From: an uncultured Saccharospirillaceae bacterium
Lineage (GTDB): Bacteria; Pseudomonadota; Gammaproteobacteria; Pseudomonadales; Oceanobacteraceae
Assembly (NCBI GenBank): GCA_947503895.1
Contig: CANNFT010000002.1
Location: forward strand, 62,001-126,000
Length of the DNA: 64,000 nucleotides
Direction of reading: 5' to 3'
Below, piece by piece: positions 26,534 to 35,364 of the stretch (the first letter of the stretch is position 1; every line of letters starts with the position of its first letter). The translations under genes and the position numbers were made by a program. Under the pieces are notes generated by a model. It saw only the letters and a list, made by a program, of their open reading frames with translations. It did not search any database and was not told where the DNA came from.

Positions 26534-29431
26534 ATGTGGTCTTCTCACTTACCCCCAACTTTGACGTCTGTCGCGGAACAAAAATATGAAATGTTTCGCG
26601 AAAACGAGCATATTGGTGCGCCTGATCTGCAAAATCCGGAATTCATCAAAACGGTCTGCTTTAGCGACTATGTGGCCGATAGCTTGTTATATAACCCAGA
26701 GCTTTGGTCGGCGCTGCATGCATCGAACTTACTGCATCAATCCCTGCACCCCATGCAATTTACCCAAATGCTCCGTGATCGACTAGAAACGGTCGAATCC
26801 AGTGATGAATTAGCCACGCAACTTCGACAACATCGACGCTTTCATCAATGTCGAATCATTTGGCGTGACCTTAATGGTTTAGCCAACCTTGAAGAAACCC
26901 TCAGCGATTTGACCAGTCTAGCAGACACTTGCATTCAACAATCCCTACAGTGGCACTACGATAAATTGACGCAGCGTTACGGTAAACCGATTGGTAAGCA
27001 TTCTGGAGAAGAACAATCTCTGGTGATTCTCGCCATGGGCAAGCAAGGAGCGGGCGAACTGAATTTATCTTCGGATATTGATTTAATTTTCGCTTACCCA
27101 GAATCGGGGGAAACGCAATTTCCGCCTGACGAGCTTTCTGATGAAGCCACTACGAAAACGCGTAAAACCAAGTCCAATCAAGAGTTCTTTATTAAGCTTG
27201 GCCAAGCTCTTATTCAAAGCCTAGACAAGGTCACGGCCGATGGATTTGTCTTTCGTGTGGACCTGCGCTTAAGGCCCTATGGGGAAAGTGGTCCGCTGGT
27301 GATGAATTTCTCAGCCATGGAAAATTACTATCACGACCAAGGTCGCCCATGGGAGAGATACGCCATGATCAAAGCCAGGGCGGTGACGGGTGCAAAGCAT
27401 CATCAACAAGAACTCATGAGCATATTGCGCCCCTTTAGTTACCGCAGTTACGTCGACTTTGGCGCGATAGAATCCTTGCGGGAAATGAAATCCATGATTA
27501 ACCGCGAAGTCATGCGCCGCGACTTATCAAACAATGTAAAACTGGGATCAGGGGGCATTCGTGAAATCGAGTTTATTGCTCAAGCCTTCCAACTCATCCG
27601 CGGTGGCCAAGATATCCAACTGCAAAAGCCTAATATTTTTGGCGTCATGCTGTACTTAGCCGCCGAAGGCTATCTGCCCCCGTCGGCGGTCGATGAGTTA
27701 CTCGCCGCCTACCGGTTTTTACGAGATACAGAACATGCATTGCAAGCCATTCGCGACGAGCAAACTCAATCTCTGCCCGACGATGACATCAACCAAGCAC
27801 GCGTCGCTTGGCGTATGGGCTTCGAAAATTGGGCTGATTTTTTGCTTCAATTGAATGAACACAGACAGCAGGTTTCACATCACTTTGCTCAAGTAGTGGC
27901 GGCGGACGATGACGATGAAGCCGATGAGGATATTGCGCTGTGGGAAAGCATTTGGCACGGCGATTGTGACACGTGCGAGCATCCCGCCAATCTGGCCAGC
28001 ACGCACGAATTACTCGATCGATTGCGCACCAGTCGTGTTGTGCAAAATTTGCAAGCCATTGCCCGCACTCGCTTGGATAAAGCCATGCCGCGCTTGCTGC
28101 ACTTAATTTGGGAAAAACCGGCCCCGCAACAAACCCTAGAACGGTTGTTGCCATTATTGGAATCCATATTAAGACGCTCTGCCTACCTAGTACTATTAAT
28201 TGAAAACCCTCAAGCCATGGAGCAGCTGGTTAAACTCGTGGAAGCCAGCCCTTGGATCGCGCAATCCATCGCACAAGCGCCCATTCTACTGGACGAGTTG
28301 CTGCACCCTACTCACCTTTACCAACCCAACACGAAAGAAGAAATGCAAAACGAGCTGAATGTGCGCTTGTTGCGTGTACCGATTGAGGACCTCGAAGAGC
28401 AGATGGATGCATTAAGGCATTTTGCACAAGCTCAACGACTGCAAATCGCGGCTTCCGATATTGCGGGTGTACTGCCACTCATGAAGGTCAGTGACTACCT
28501 GACTTGGCTGGCCGAAAGTGTTTTAGAAAAAGTCATGTGGCTTGCTTGGCATCACATGGTCGCCAAATACGGGCACCCCACTAATGAACAACATGAGCCG
28601 GTGTTTGAGCCTGAATTCTTAATATTAGGGTATGGTAAAGTAGGCGGCCTAGAGCTGAGCTACGGTTCTGACCTCGACTTAGTATTCCTTCACAGCGGCG
28701 CTGCCAACCGCAGCACGGACGGTGGCCGTTCACTGGATAACAATGTGTTTTATACCCGCATGGGGCAACGCATTATCCACATTCTAAATACCGTTACCCA
28801 AGCCGGTCAGTTATATGAAATCGACATGCGTTTGAGACCCGCCGGCAACAGTGGGTTGATCGTCACCACGCTGAATGGTTTCTCCAAATACCAAGCTTCT
28901 GACGCGTGGACATGGGAACATCAAGCGCTGGTGCGTGCCAGAGTGATTTGCGGCAATGTCCAATTAGCCGCTGAATATGCGCAAACTCGTCAACAAATTT
29001 TATCGAAACCGAAAGATCGGTCTATTCTGCAAAAAGAAGTGCGGGAAATGCGTCGAAAAATGCGCGATAATCTGGGCTCCCAAAGCGTGGGCAAAGAAGA
29101 ATTTCAGCTCAAACAGGATGCTGGAGGAATCGTCGACATAGAATTTATGGTTCAGTACTTGGTATTGGCCTATTCCTCCGATTACCCTACCCTGCTGACG
29201 TTCACCGACAACATACGCATTTTAGATTCGCTCAATGAAGCGGGCATCCTAAATGAGCATGATGTCGAAGCCCTAAAACAGGCTTACATAGCCTATCGTT
29301 CACTGGCACATCGCAGGGCATTACAAAACCAAAAGTTGCTGTTTGCCCCTAGTGAACTGGATACCGCCGGGTTACTGCCCCACATCGACACCGTTACATC
29401 GCTTTGGCAAAAAACCATGAATTCACAATAA
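26534..29431 (+). CDS. glnE: Glutamine synthetase adenylyltransferase/deadenylase
   Basis: About 965 residues, full family length. GlnE adds AMP to, and removes it from, glutamine synthetase in response to PII and glutamine. Seen: two nucleotidyltransferase domains, each with the G-x-L-x-x-x-S-D-x-D type motif (GAGELNLSSDIDLIFAYPE in the N half; GGLELSYGSDLDLVFLHS in the C half), each followed by a helical GlnD-UR-like domain, and RLRPYGESGP / RLRPAGNSGL. I prefer the ATG at 26534 (MWSSHLPP); a TTG at 26507 would add nine residues. ilvE follows 40 bp later. Confidence 0.95.
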   Translation: MWSSHLPPTLTSVAEQKYEMFRENEHIGAPDLQNPEFIKTVCFSDYVADSLLYNPELWSALHASNLLHQSLHPMQFTQMLRDRLETVESSDELATQLRQHRRFHQCRIIWRDLNGLANLEETLSDLTSLADTCIQQSLQWHYDKLTQRYGKPIGKHSGEEQSLVILAMGKQGAGELNLSSDIDLIFAYPESGETQFPPDELSDEATTKTRKTKSNQEFFIKLGQALIQSLDKVTADGFVFRVDLRLRPYGESGPLVMNFSAMENYYHDQGRPWERYAMIKARAVTGAKHHQQELMSILRPFSYRSYVDFGAIESLREMKSMINREVMRRDLSNNVKLGSGGIREIEFIAQAFQLIRGGQDIQLQKPNIFGVMLYLAAEGYLPPSAVDELLAAYRFLRDTEHALQAIRDEQTQSLPDDDINQARVAWRMGFENWADFLLQLNEHRQQVSHHFAQVVAADDDDEADEDIALWESIWHGDCDTCEHPANLASTHELLDRLRTSRVVQNLQAIARTRLDKAMPRLLHLIWEKPAPQQTLERLLPLLESILRRSAYLVLLIENPQAMEQLVKLVEASPWIAQSIAQAPILLDELLHPTHLYQPNTKEEMQNELNVRLLRVPIEDLEEQMDALRHFAQAQRLQIAASDIAGVLPLMKVSDYLTWLAESVLEKVMWLAWHHMVAKYGHPTNEQHEPVFEPEFLILGYGKVGGLELSYGSDLDLVFLHSGAANRSTDGGRSLDNNVFYTRMGQRIIHILNTVTQAGQLYEIDMRLRPAGNSGLIVTTLNGFSKYQASDAWTWEHQALVRARVICGNVQLAAEYAQTRQQILSKPKDRSILQKEVREMRRKMRDNLGSQSVGKEEFQLKQDAGGIVDIEFMVQYLVLAYSSDYPTLLTFTDNIRILDSLNEAGILNEHDVEALKQAYIAYRSLAHRRALQNQKLLFAPSELDTAGLLPHIDTVTSLWQKTMNSQ

Positions 29432-29471
29432 GTCATCCTATGTTGATGACGAGTACGATCAGGAGTTACCA

Positions 29472-30404
29472 ATGACACTGCCTTCCATGTCCGATCGTGA
29501 CGGATATATCTGGCTTGACGGCGAAATGGTGCCTTGGCGCGATGCCAAGGTACACGTCCTTACCCATACATTGCATTATGGTGCCGGTGTCTTTGAAGGT
29601 GTGCGAGCCTACGAGACCGATAAAGGCGCAGCGATTTTCCGCCTACAAGAACATACCGACCGTCTGTTCCGCAGTGCACATATTCTGCAAATGGAGATTC
29701 CTTTTAGCAAAGAGGAAATCAACGAAGCTCAACTAAGAGCAGTACGCGAAAACAATCTCAAACATGCCTACCTACGCCCGATGGTCTTCTACGGATCAGA
29801 AGGCATGGGGTTACGTGCGGATAATTTGAAAGTGCATGTCATGGTCGCCGCGTGGGAATGGCCTGCTTATATGGGCGAAGAAGCGATTACTCAAGGTATT
29901 CGAATCAAAACGTCCAGCTATACCCGTCATCATGTCAATATCACCATGTGTAAAGCCAAAGCCAATGGCAACTACATCAACTCTATGCTCGCATTGCGTG
30001 AAGCTTTAGATTGCGGTGTGGACGAAGCTTTGCTGCTGGATAATGAAGGTTATGTAGCGGAAGGTTCCGGCGAAAATTTCTTTATGGTGCGTGACGGTAT
30101 CATCTATACACCTGAGTTGACCTCTTGCTTAGATGGCATTACCCGCAATACCATCTTCCGTTTTGCTGAAGACTTAGGCTTAGAAATTCGCGAAAAACGC
30201 ATCACACGCGATGAAGTGTATGTGGCGGACGAAGCATTCTTTACCGGTACAGCCGCTGAAGTCTTGCCGATCAAAGAATTGGATAGCCGTAAAATAGGAT
30301 CTGGGGCTCGTGGTCCTATTACCGAAAAACTGCAAAGCATGTACTTTGATCAAGTACAGGGCAAACGCAGTGAATACCCAGAGTGGTTAAGCCACACTAA
30401 TTAA
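29472..30404 (+). CDS. ilvE: Branched-chain amino-acid aminotransferase
   Basis: A 310-residue fold-type IV PLP enzyme for the final transamination of Leu, Ile and Val. Seen: HTLHYGAGVFEGVRAY, RPMVFYGSEGMGL, the PLP-Lys region CKAKANGNYINSMLA, EGYVAEGSGENFFMV and FFTGTAAEVLPI, all typical of IlvE rather than D-amino-acid transaminase. AGGAG precedes the ATG. The gene ends in a strong terminator, and the glnE-ilvE pairing is as in Pseudomonas. Confidence 0.96.
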   Translation: MTLPSMSDRDGYIWLDGEMVPWRDAKVHVLTHTLHYGAGVFEGVRAYETDKGAAIFRLQEHTDRLFRSAHILQMEIPFSKEEINEAQLRAVRENNLKHAYLRPMVFYGSEGMGLRADNLKVHVMVAAWEWPAYMGEEAITQGIRIKTSSYTRHHVNITMCKAKANGNYINSMLALREALDCGVDEALLLDNEGYVAEGSGENFFMVRDGIIYTPELTSCLDGITRNTIFRFAEDLGLEIREKRITRDEVYVADEAFFTGTAAEVLPIKELDSRKIGSGARGPITEKLQSMYFDQVQGKRSEYPEWLSHTN

Positions 30405-30416
30405 TATTTATAATAA

Positions 30417-30452
30417 ACATAAAAAAGAGAGCTTAGGTTCTCTTTTTTATGT
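30417..30452 (+). terminator. Rho-independent terminator after ilvE
   Basis: A 14-bp stem, ACATAAAAAAGAGA pairing with TCTCTTTTTTATGT, loop GCTTAGGT, with a T-run inside the descending arm. It lies 13 bp after the ilvE stop. Confidence 0.85.
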
Positions 30453-30558
30453 TTGGTTTGCGTTCGAATTAAAATCATCAAAAGGTATCGATGAGTCACC
30501 TGATTTTACAAATGCTCAACATTACCGAGCGCATGCTTTTTAAAATAGATTTACGACC

Positions 30559-30591
30559 TAAACCCCATGTGAATACCGAACACGGGGTTTA
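30559..30591 (-). terminator. Hairpin after the LysE-type exporter gene
   Basis: An 8-bp stem TAAACCCC/GGGGTTTA (30559-30566 and 30584-30591), 9 bp beyond the stop at 30601. The T-tract on the minus strand is short, so this is only a possible terminator. Confidence 0.4.
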
Positions 30592-30600
30592 AAGGCAACG

Positions 30601-31272
30601 CTACACCATGAGTATTGCCGCCACGCCTGCAACAATAAATATCCCACCCGTCAATACATCAAACCTAAACTTGTTTGCAGCTGATGTGATAAAGGGTTTA
30701 ATCACATTTGCGGTGCCGCCGTAAAATAACTTACATAGGAAATCAACCAGTATCCAGGTTGCCGAAATGACAAATAATTGCACCATCAGTGGCCTGTCTT
30801 GAGAAATAAATTGCGGTAGAAATGCCATAAAAAACAGAATATCTTTGGGGTTGCTTGCACCGAGCAGAAACGCTTTTTTAAACATAAAAAGAAAGTGTTT
30901 GCTGTCTTTACCCTGACTCTCTAGCTGCGATAAATCCACTGATTCAGGCGAGACACTCGTTTCTTGCAGCGCTTTTATATGCGCTTTCCGGGCATCCATG
31001 ATCGTCGTCACACCTAGATAGAACAGATAAGCCGCACCCAGTAGTTTAATCACCGAAAATAATTCTTCAGAGGCGGTTAAAATAGCGCCGAGACCTGTGG
31101 CTGATGCAATAAGGTACAACACCGATGCAAACGTACCACCGGCCACTGCTGGTAAAGACCGCACGATACCGAAATGCAATGAATTACTCACCATATACAT
31201 CGACAGGGGGCCTGGAATCATAATGACCAGCGTGATTGCACAGACGTATAACCACCATGTTTCAAAATTCAT
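30601..31272 (-). CDS. LysE/RhtB-family amino-acid exporter
   Basis: A 223-residue inner-membrane protein with about six membrane segments. Seen: the family's start pattern MIPGPLSMYMVSNSLHFG (the PGP motif), AAYLFYLGVTT and a LLGASNPKDILFFMAFLPQF segment. These match RhtB-type translocators that export amino acids or homoserine lactones; the substrate is unknown. The gene is divergent from a MarR-type regulator, with a palindrome in the shared promoter region, so the regulator probably controls it. Confidence 0.85.
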   Translation of the reverse strand: MNFETWWLYVCAITLVIMIPGPLSMYMVSNSLHFGIVRSLPAVAGGTFASVLYLIASATGLGAILTASEELFSVIKLLGAAYLFYLGVTTIMDARKAHIKALQETSVSPESVDLSQLESQGKDSKHFLFMFKKAFLLGASNPKDILFFMAFLPQFISQDRPLMVQLFVISATWILVDFLCKLFYGGTANVIKPFITSAANKFRFDVLTGGIFIVAGVAAILMV

Positions 31273-31362
31273 CCTACCCTCTCTTCGTTAGCAGTGTGAT
31301 TAGCTTAGCACTCATAAACCTAATCAAGATCTATTGTCGATCATGCACCATACCAAATTTAT

Positions 31363-31374
31363 GTAACTAGTTAC
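31363..31374. promoter_or_regulatory. Palindromic operator candidate for the MarR-type regulator
   Basis: A perfect 12-bp palindrome GTAACTAGTTAC lies between the divergent exporter and regulator genes, in an AT-rich stretch. This is the expected kind and place for a MarR-family operator; binding is inferred. Confidence 0.45.
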
Positions 31375-31470
31375 GTAATAAGTTGTGTAATATATGACTC
31401 ATTCACATTTTCTGTCAATATAGATCTGCATTAAATCGTGTAATTCATGTTAATTAAAGAGTAGCGAAGA

Positions 31471-31977
31471 ATGAGTGACTGGGTATCAAGTATGGGTGGG
31501 TTAGCCCTCGGCAGTCGATTTCGCCGACTAAGCGATTACCTCAGCAGTGAGGTTGCAAAGGTCTATAAAAAGCTCGATATTGACCTAAACCCTCGGCACT
31601 TCCCTGTACTTTCTCTACTGCATGCGCACAATCAAACTGGCATGTCCGTCACCGAAATAGCAGAGCAACTGCGCATATCACATGTAGCGGTCAGCAGCAC
31701 CGTTAAGTCGTTAGAAGGACAAGGCTATTGTAGTCGACGACAGCATAAGAAAGACGAGCGCGTTACACTCATCTTTTTAACCAAAAAAGCCGAACAGCTC
31801 ATTTCAAATGAACTCACCCCCTTGTGGGCGATTATTCGACAGGTGACTGAAGCGCGAATTGCAGCGGTTTCACAAGGTGACTTTTGGGATATCATATCAA
31901 ATGCCGAAAATACATTGACCACAAAACCACTGAGCATTGAAATTCTAGAAGAGTGGCATAAAACCAGTGAATACTAA
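31471..31977 (+). CDS. MarR-family transcriptional regulator
   Basis: A 168-residue winged-helix protein. Seen: the recognition helix region MSVTEIAEQLRISHVAVSST and the wing with the conserved basic DER motif (RRQHKKDERVTLIFLT). The length and helix layout are typical of MarR dimers. It is divergent from a LysE/RhtB exporter and separated from it by 198 bp, which suggests local control of that exporter and autoregulation. Confidence 0.88.
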   Translation: MSDWVSSMGGLALGSRFRRLSDYLSSEVAKVYKKLDIDLNPRHFPVLSLLHAHNQTGMSVTEIAEQLRISHVAVSSTVKSLEGQGYCSRRQHKKDERVTLIFLTKKAEQLISNELTPLWAIIRQVTEARIAAVSQGDFWDIISNAENTLTTKPLSIEILEEWHKTSEY

Positions 31978-32033
31978 GCCGGCTCGCCTGCTCAATATTT
32001 TCACCAAAATCAATCAACGTACCTGTACATTTA

Positions 32034-32477
32034 ATGAAATTTAAAACAACCATAAACTGCTTAAAATGCAACACAGCCATCAGCTTCAACACATATGCAA
32101 TACGTCACTACATTGATTGCCATGAGTGCAATGCAAGACACCAAGAAAACCACGAGCACATCAATGACAAACGGGACAGGGTGAGTGCACTATCATATAT
32201 CATAATGTTGATTACAGCTGTCAGCATTGGTTTCCTCCAAGAAAATTTTTCAATCGAAACTTCCAGCAAAATCATACTTGCTATAATTGTCTTCTCAATC
32301 TACACAATGATATGTTTTCGCTTCGCGCCTAAAAAAGCAGACATAAAGTATAAATTAGTCCCACGCCACAAACCTGTCATATCCAGAAATGACTTAAAGA
32401 CAATCAGCATCATCTTAATCACAATCGTTGTTTTTATAGCATTACTCATACAATTCCCCCCTCCATCTCACCGATAA
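32034..32477 (+). CDS. Hypothetical zinc-ribbon membrane protein, 147 residues
   Basis: I do not recognise a named family. Two CxxC pairs (CLKC at 9-12 and CHEC at 29-32) suggest a small N-terminal zinc ribbon. Three hydrophobic segments follow (about 53-70, 79-95 and 124-142), with basic loops. A strong ribosome-binding site is not visible. The base composition is AT-rich, and the gene abuts the duplicated repeat element. Confidence 0.5.
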   Translation: MKFKTTINCLKCNTAISFNTYAIRHYIDCHECNARHQENHEHINDKRDRVSALSYIIMLITAVSIGFLQENFSIETSSKIILAIIVFSIYTMICFRFAPKKADIKYKLVPRHKPVISRNDLKTISIILITIVVFIALLIQFPPPSHR

Positions 32478-32591
32478 TGTCTAATTTATTAAGAACATAC
32501 ATTCCAGCCGAAATGGTGCGTCACATCACTCGCTAAACTCGCCTCTAACACACGCAACGGAAACGAATTAGAATTTAAATATTCTTTTCAT

Positions 32592-32621
32592 TTTTGGTTT
32601 TGGTTTTGGTTTTGGTTTTGG
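32592..32621. repeat. Hexanucleotide array (TTTTGG)x5
   Basis: Five perfect tandem TTTTGG units are followed directly by TTTTAG, which begins the first long repeat copy. A sister array with a different unit precedes the second copy. Confidence 0.9.
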
Positions 32622-32769
32622 TTTTAGAAAATATAACCGAACCGATACCAAAAAATGCGGCCTTTCAGGCGACCGCCAACTCTACAGGTCGGAAATATAT
32701 AAGGCCGCAGGGAGGCTGAACAGCCGCGAAGCGGGGTACGGGGTGCAACTCCGAAAAGAAAAACCGAGC
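32622..32769. repeat. Long structured repeat, copy 1 (148 bp)
   Basis: It runs from TTTTAGAAAATATAACCG to GAAAAACCGAGC and is repeated at 32861-33007 with about ten differences by eye. It contains an 8-bp long-range stem GCGGCCTT (32657-32664) / AAGGCCGC (32701-32708) and a small GGCTG/CAGCC hairpin. No ORF is conserved between copies. It may be a structured RNA or a mobile non-coding element. Confidence 0.85.
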
Positions 32770-32824
32770 ACCGAAAAGCCAACACTCTCATCCCAAATTT
32801 TCACAGCAACAATTTAGGTTTAAT

Positions 32825-32860
32825 TTTTGATTTTGATTTTGATTTTGATTTTGATTTTGA
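32825..32860. repeat. Hexanucleotide array (TTTTGA)x6
   Basis: Six perfect tandem TTTTGA units immediately precede the second long repeat copy. The unit differs from the first array (TTTTGG) by one base in every repeat, so the two arrays were homogenised separately. Confidence 0.9.
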
Positions 32861-33007
32861 TTTTAGAAAATATAACCGAACCGATACCAAAACATGCGGC
32901 CTTTCAGGCGACCGCCAACCCTACAGGTCGAAAATATATAAGGTCACAGGGAGGCTGAGCAGCCGCGAAGCGGGGTACGGGGTGAACCCCGAAAAAGAAA
33001 ACCGAGC
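32861..33007. repeat. Long structured repeat, copy 2 (147 bp)
   Basis: Second copy of the element at 32622-32769. The outer stem is weakened here (GCGGCCTT with AAGGTCAC), but a perfect CGGGG/CCCCG hairpin is present near the end, where copy 1 has an imperfect version. The right edge runs into the argO terminator. Confidence 0.85.
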
Positions 33008-33020
33008 GCGAACAGCGCTC
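32990..33020 (-). terminator. Terminator of the ArgO-type exporter gene
   Basis: On the minus strand the stem GAGCGC/GCGCTC (33004-33020, 5-nt loop) is followed by GGTTTTCTTTTT. It lies 17 bp after the stop codon. Confidence 0.65.
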
Positions 33021-33036
33021 ATTCAATACCTTAAAC

Positions 33037-33654
33037 TTACAACACCAGCCCTAAACCAATGCCCCACATCATTATGCCAATAAACACATCCAACACTTGC
33101 CATGTTTTCGGGTTTTCAAACCACGGCCGCATATAACTGCCGCCAATGCTGAGCCCGGCAAACCACAAGAAGGAAGCGATACAGGCGCCAATGACAAAAT
33201 ACGTGCTACCGCCATCCGCATACTGCGCTCCCACGGAGCCTATTAACACCACTGTGTCCAAGTAGGCATGAGGGTTCAGCAGAGTCATGGCCAATGTCAT
33301 GATAATGGCCCGACGGCGACTGGTGATCATATCTTTGCTTTCCGTCAATGCTTGACGCTTAAAGGCAGATCGAAATGACATCGCACCGTAGGCAAATAAG
33401 AACGTCGCGCCTATCCACGTCATCCACTGCATGTATTTGGGATCTGCTTGCGCAAGACTGCTGACAGCGAATACACCCAAAGAAATCAGCACAATATCCA
33501 ACGCAATGCACAAAGCCGCTATGGTGTAGTGGTATTGACGTCGGATGCTTTGCGTGAGGACAAATGCATTTTGAGCACCAATCGCCACGATTAAGCTGGC
33601 GGTGGTAATGAAACCTTTGGAAAACGGCAATATAAAAAGACTCAAACTCATGGA
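33037..33654 (-). CDS. argO: LysE/ArgO-type basic amino-acid exporter
   Basis: About 205 residues with six membrane segments, close to E. coli ArgO (211), which exports arginine. Seen: IVAIGAQNAFVLTQ near the N-terminus (LysE signature), LNPHAYLDTVVLIGS in the middle and IMMWGIGLGLVL at the end. I place the start at ATG 33654; a TTG at 33672 adds six residues. It is divergent from an ArgP/LysG-type regulator, the classical arrangement for lysine/arginine-induced export. Confidence 0.85.
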   Translation of the reverse strand, partial: SMSLSLFILPFSKGFITTASLIVAIGAQNAFVLTQSIRRQYHYTIAALCIALDIVLISLGVFAVSSLAQADPKYMQWMTWIGATFLFAYGAMSFRSAFKRQALTESKDMITSRRRAIIMTLAMTLLNPHAYLDTVVLIGSVGAQYADGGSTYFVIGACIASFLWFAGLSIGGSYMRPWFENPKTWQVLDVFIGIMMWGIGLGLVL

Positions 33655-33781
33655 GTGTTCTAATCCGGTCAAACAACGATTGGGAAAACAGAAACGAGCA
33701 GATGTTGGCGTTGAGCACCAATAACTGGCATTAGATTAGACCAGCCACTACAATCAGTAAAATTAATCTTATTTATCCAGT

Positions 33782-33796
33782 ATAAGTTTTACTTAT
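33782..33796. promoter_or_regulatory. Palindrome overlapping the argP start
   Basis: A perfect 15-bp inverted repeat, ATAAGT-TTT-ACTTAT, includes the first two bases of the argP start codon. It lies in the argO-argP divergent region and fits a LysR-type (T-N11-A-like) site for autoregulation; this is inferred. Confidence 0.45.
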
Positions 33797-34703
33797 GATT
33801 GATCTAAAACAGATCCAAGCCTTTGTGTATGTTGTGGAAGAATGCAGCTTTGAGAAAGCCGCTACTTTGCTGCATATCTCGCAATCTGCCGTATCTCAGC
33901 GAATAAAGGCCCTAGAAAGCCAGATGGGTCAGGCTTTGTTGATTCGCAGTACGCCTCTGCGCCCCACCGAGGCTGGACGTAAGTTGTTAGGCTACTATCA
34001 GCAGATCAGTCTATTGCAGCATGAGTTACTGGCAGAGCTACACGATGAACAGCAGCCCAGTGCGTTCAGCAATCAACATAAGATTCGCATCGCACTGAAC
34101 GCGGATAGCTTAGCCACCTGGTTTCTATCGGCAATCGCCCCCGTGATAGAAGAGCACCACCTATTGGTGGATTTAAAGATCGACGACCAAGATCAAACCC
34201 ATGAATTATTAAAAAATGGCGAAGTCATTGGCTGCATTAGCTCGACAAAACCGAAACTGCACGGGTGTTACTCTGTGCTATTAGGGTATATGGACTATTT
34301 CCCAGTGTGCTCCCCCAGTTTTAAAAAACGCTATTTTTCTCGCGTCATAAAAGCCAGTGAGTTTCGCACAGCCCCTGCCGTGGAGTTCAACCACAAAGAC
34401 AAATTGCAAGAGCATTACCTACAACATTTTTGGGGCATTGAATCGGGTGACTACCCATTTCATCAAGTACCATCTTCTGAAGGATTCTTAGAATTTATTT
34501 CTTTAGGTTTGGGTTGGGGCATGGTGCCGGAGCTTCAAGCGGAACCTTGGTTAACCTCTAAATCGCTCGTCAAGCTCACGCCAGATAAATCGATTCCTGT
34601 CCCCCTGTATTGGTGTGTGTGGAATTTAAAGTCGAGTACGATTAAACATATTACGCGGGAGTTGGTTGAACAGGCGGGGCAGGTATTAGCACACCGACCC
34701 TAA
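33795..34703 (+). CDS. argP: LysR-family regulator, ArgP/LysG type
   Basis: A 302-residue LysR-type regulator. Seen: an N-terminal helix-turn-helix (ca. 1-60; FEKAATLLHISQSAVSQRIKALESQMGQALLIRS) and a substrate-binding domain with a GLGWGMVPELQAE stretch near residue 240, both typical of ArgP. ArgP activates the arginine/lysine exporter gene argO and represses others in response to these amino acids. The divergent argO neighbour supports the name. A palindrome overlaps the start codon. Confidence 0.85.
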   Translation: MIDLKQIQAFVYVVEECSFEKAATLLHISQSAVSQRIKALESQMGQALLIRSTPLRPTEAGRKLLGYYQQISLLQHELLAELHDEQQPSAFSNQHKIRIALNADSLATWFLSAIAPVIEEHHLLVDLKIDDQDQTHELLKNGEVIGCISSTKPKLHGCYSVLLGYMDYFPVCSPSFKKRYFSRVIKASEFRTAPAVEFNHKDKLQEHYLQHFWGIESGDYPFHQVPSSEGFLEFISLGLGWGMVPELQAEPWLTSKSLVKLTPDKSIPVPLYWCVWNLKSSTIKHITRELVEQAGQVLAHRP

Positions 34704-34998
34704 GCGAAGGATGCTGTTCGCAGGTTACCTCTACTTCTATTACCTGATTCGACGTTACGTAAAATAGGTTTTGCTAATTTATCCCTGACTACCTTTGAAA
34801 GGTACCATTTAAAGAAAGCTTCTAATCACATTACAATTAGAAGGTCATTCTGTCATTGCTTTAATCTGTGCATTAAACGCGATTAGGCGACATCATTCAT
34901 TTTTTCTTCATTGCTTTTATGGGACTATGGGCTAGACAAACCTGTATTGCTGTATTTAAATACAATCCCTATCCATTTTTAGAAACTGAAACGTCTAA
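34704..34998. other. 295-bp intergenic region with inverted repeats
   Basis: CTTCTAAT/ATTAGAAG (34819-34843, 9-nt loop) and a 14-bp perfect palindrome TGTATTTAAATACA (34951-34964) lie here, with no ORF. The second is 35 bp before the next gene and could be an operator. Confidence 0.5.
34951..34964. promoter_or_regulatory. 14-bp palindrome upstream of the putative zinc locus
   Basis: TGTATTTAAATACA is a perfect palindrome 34 bp before the ATG at 34999. It does not match the Zur consensus I know (ATGTTATA-type), so the regulator is unknown. Confidence 0.35.
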
Positions 34999-35364
34999 AT
35001 GAAACCGGCATCCCATCAAATATCTCTATCCCTGCCGGATTCGTGGTCTGGAGATAAAACGCCAACTATCATCCAACCCATGAGACGTTTTTTACGTAAG
35101 CACAATGCTGCTCTTGCGTTAACACTGAGTTTGTTTCTAATTGTCAGCGGCAGCTTACAATTATTACATGATCAATTAATTGATCACCAGCACACCAGTG
35201 AGTGTGCGACTTATATGGTTGACGGCCATGTCCCGCTTTTGTCACAGGCCATCACCTGCCATATCATTCACACGGTTATTCCAACCGTACCGCTCACCAT
35301 TTCTTCCGCTTATCCACCTGTTTATTCCCTTCACCCCCCTCGTGCTCCACCTTCAGTCCTTTAA
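34999..35364 (+). CDS. Small membrane protein with His/Cys-rich exported tail
   Basis: A 121-residue protein with one membrane segment (ca. 37-55, after a basic MRRFLRKHN region), so the C-terminal half is probably periplasmic. That half has HDQLIDHQHTSEC and CHIIH, possible metal ligands. I do not recognise a family. An internal ATG at 35083 gives a shorter form starting just before the membrane helix. It lies upstream of a His-rich lipoprotein and a ZnuD-like receptor, so a metal-related role is suggested by context only. Confidence 0.55.
   Translation: MKPASHQISLSLPDSWSGDKTPTIIQPMRRFLRKHNAALALTLSLFLIVSGSLQLLHDQLIDHQHTSECATYMVDGHVPLLSQAITCHIIHTVIPTVPLTISSAYPPVYSLHPPRAPPSVL

Noticed and set aside
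32592..33007. CRISPR array
   Set aside because: Only two long copies with no regular spacers; hexamer arrays are simple tandem repeats, and no cas genes are present.
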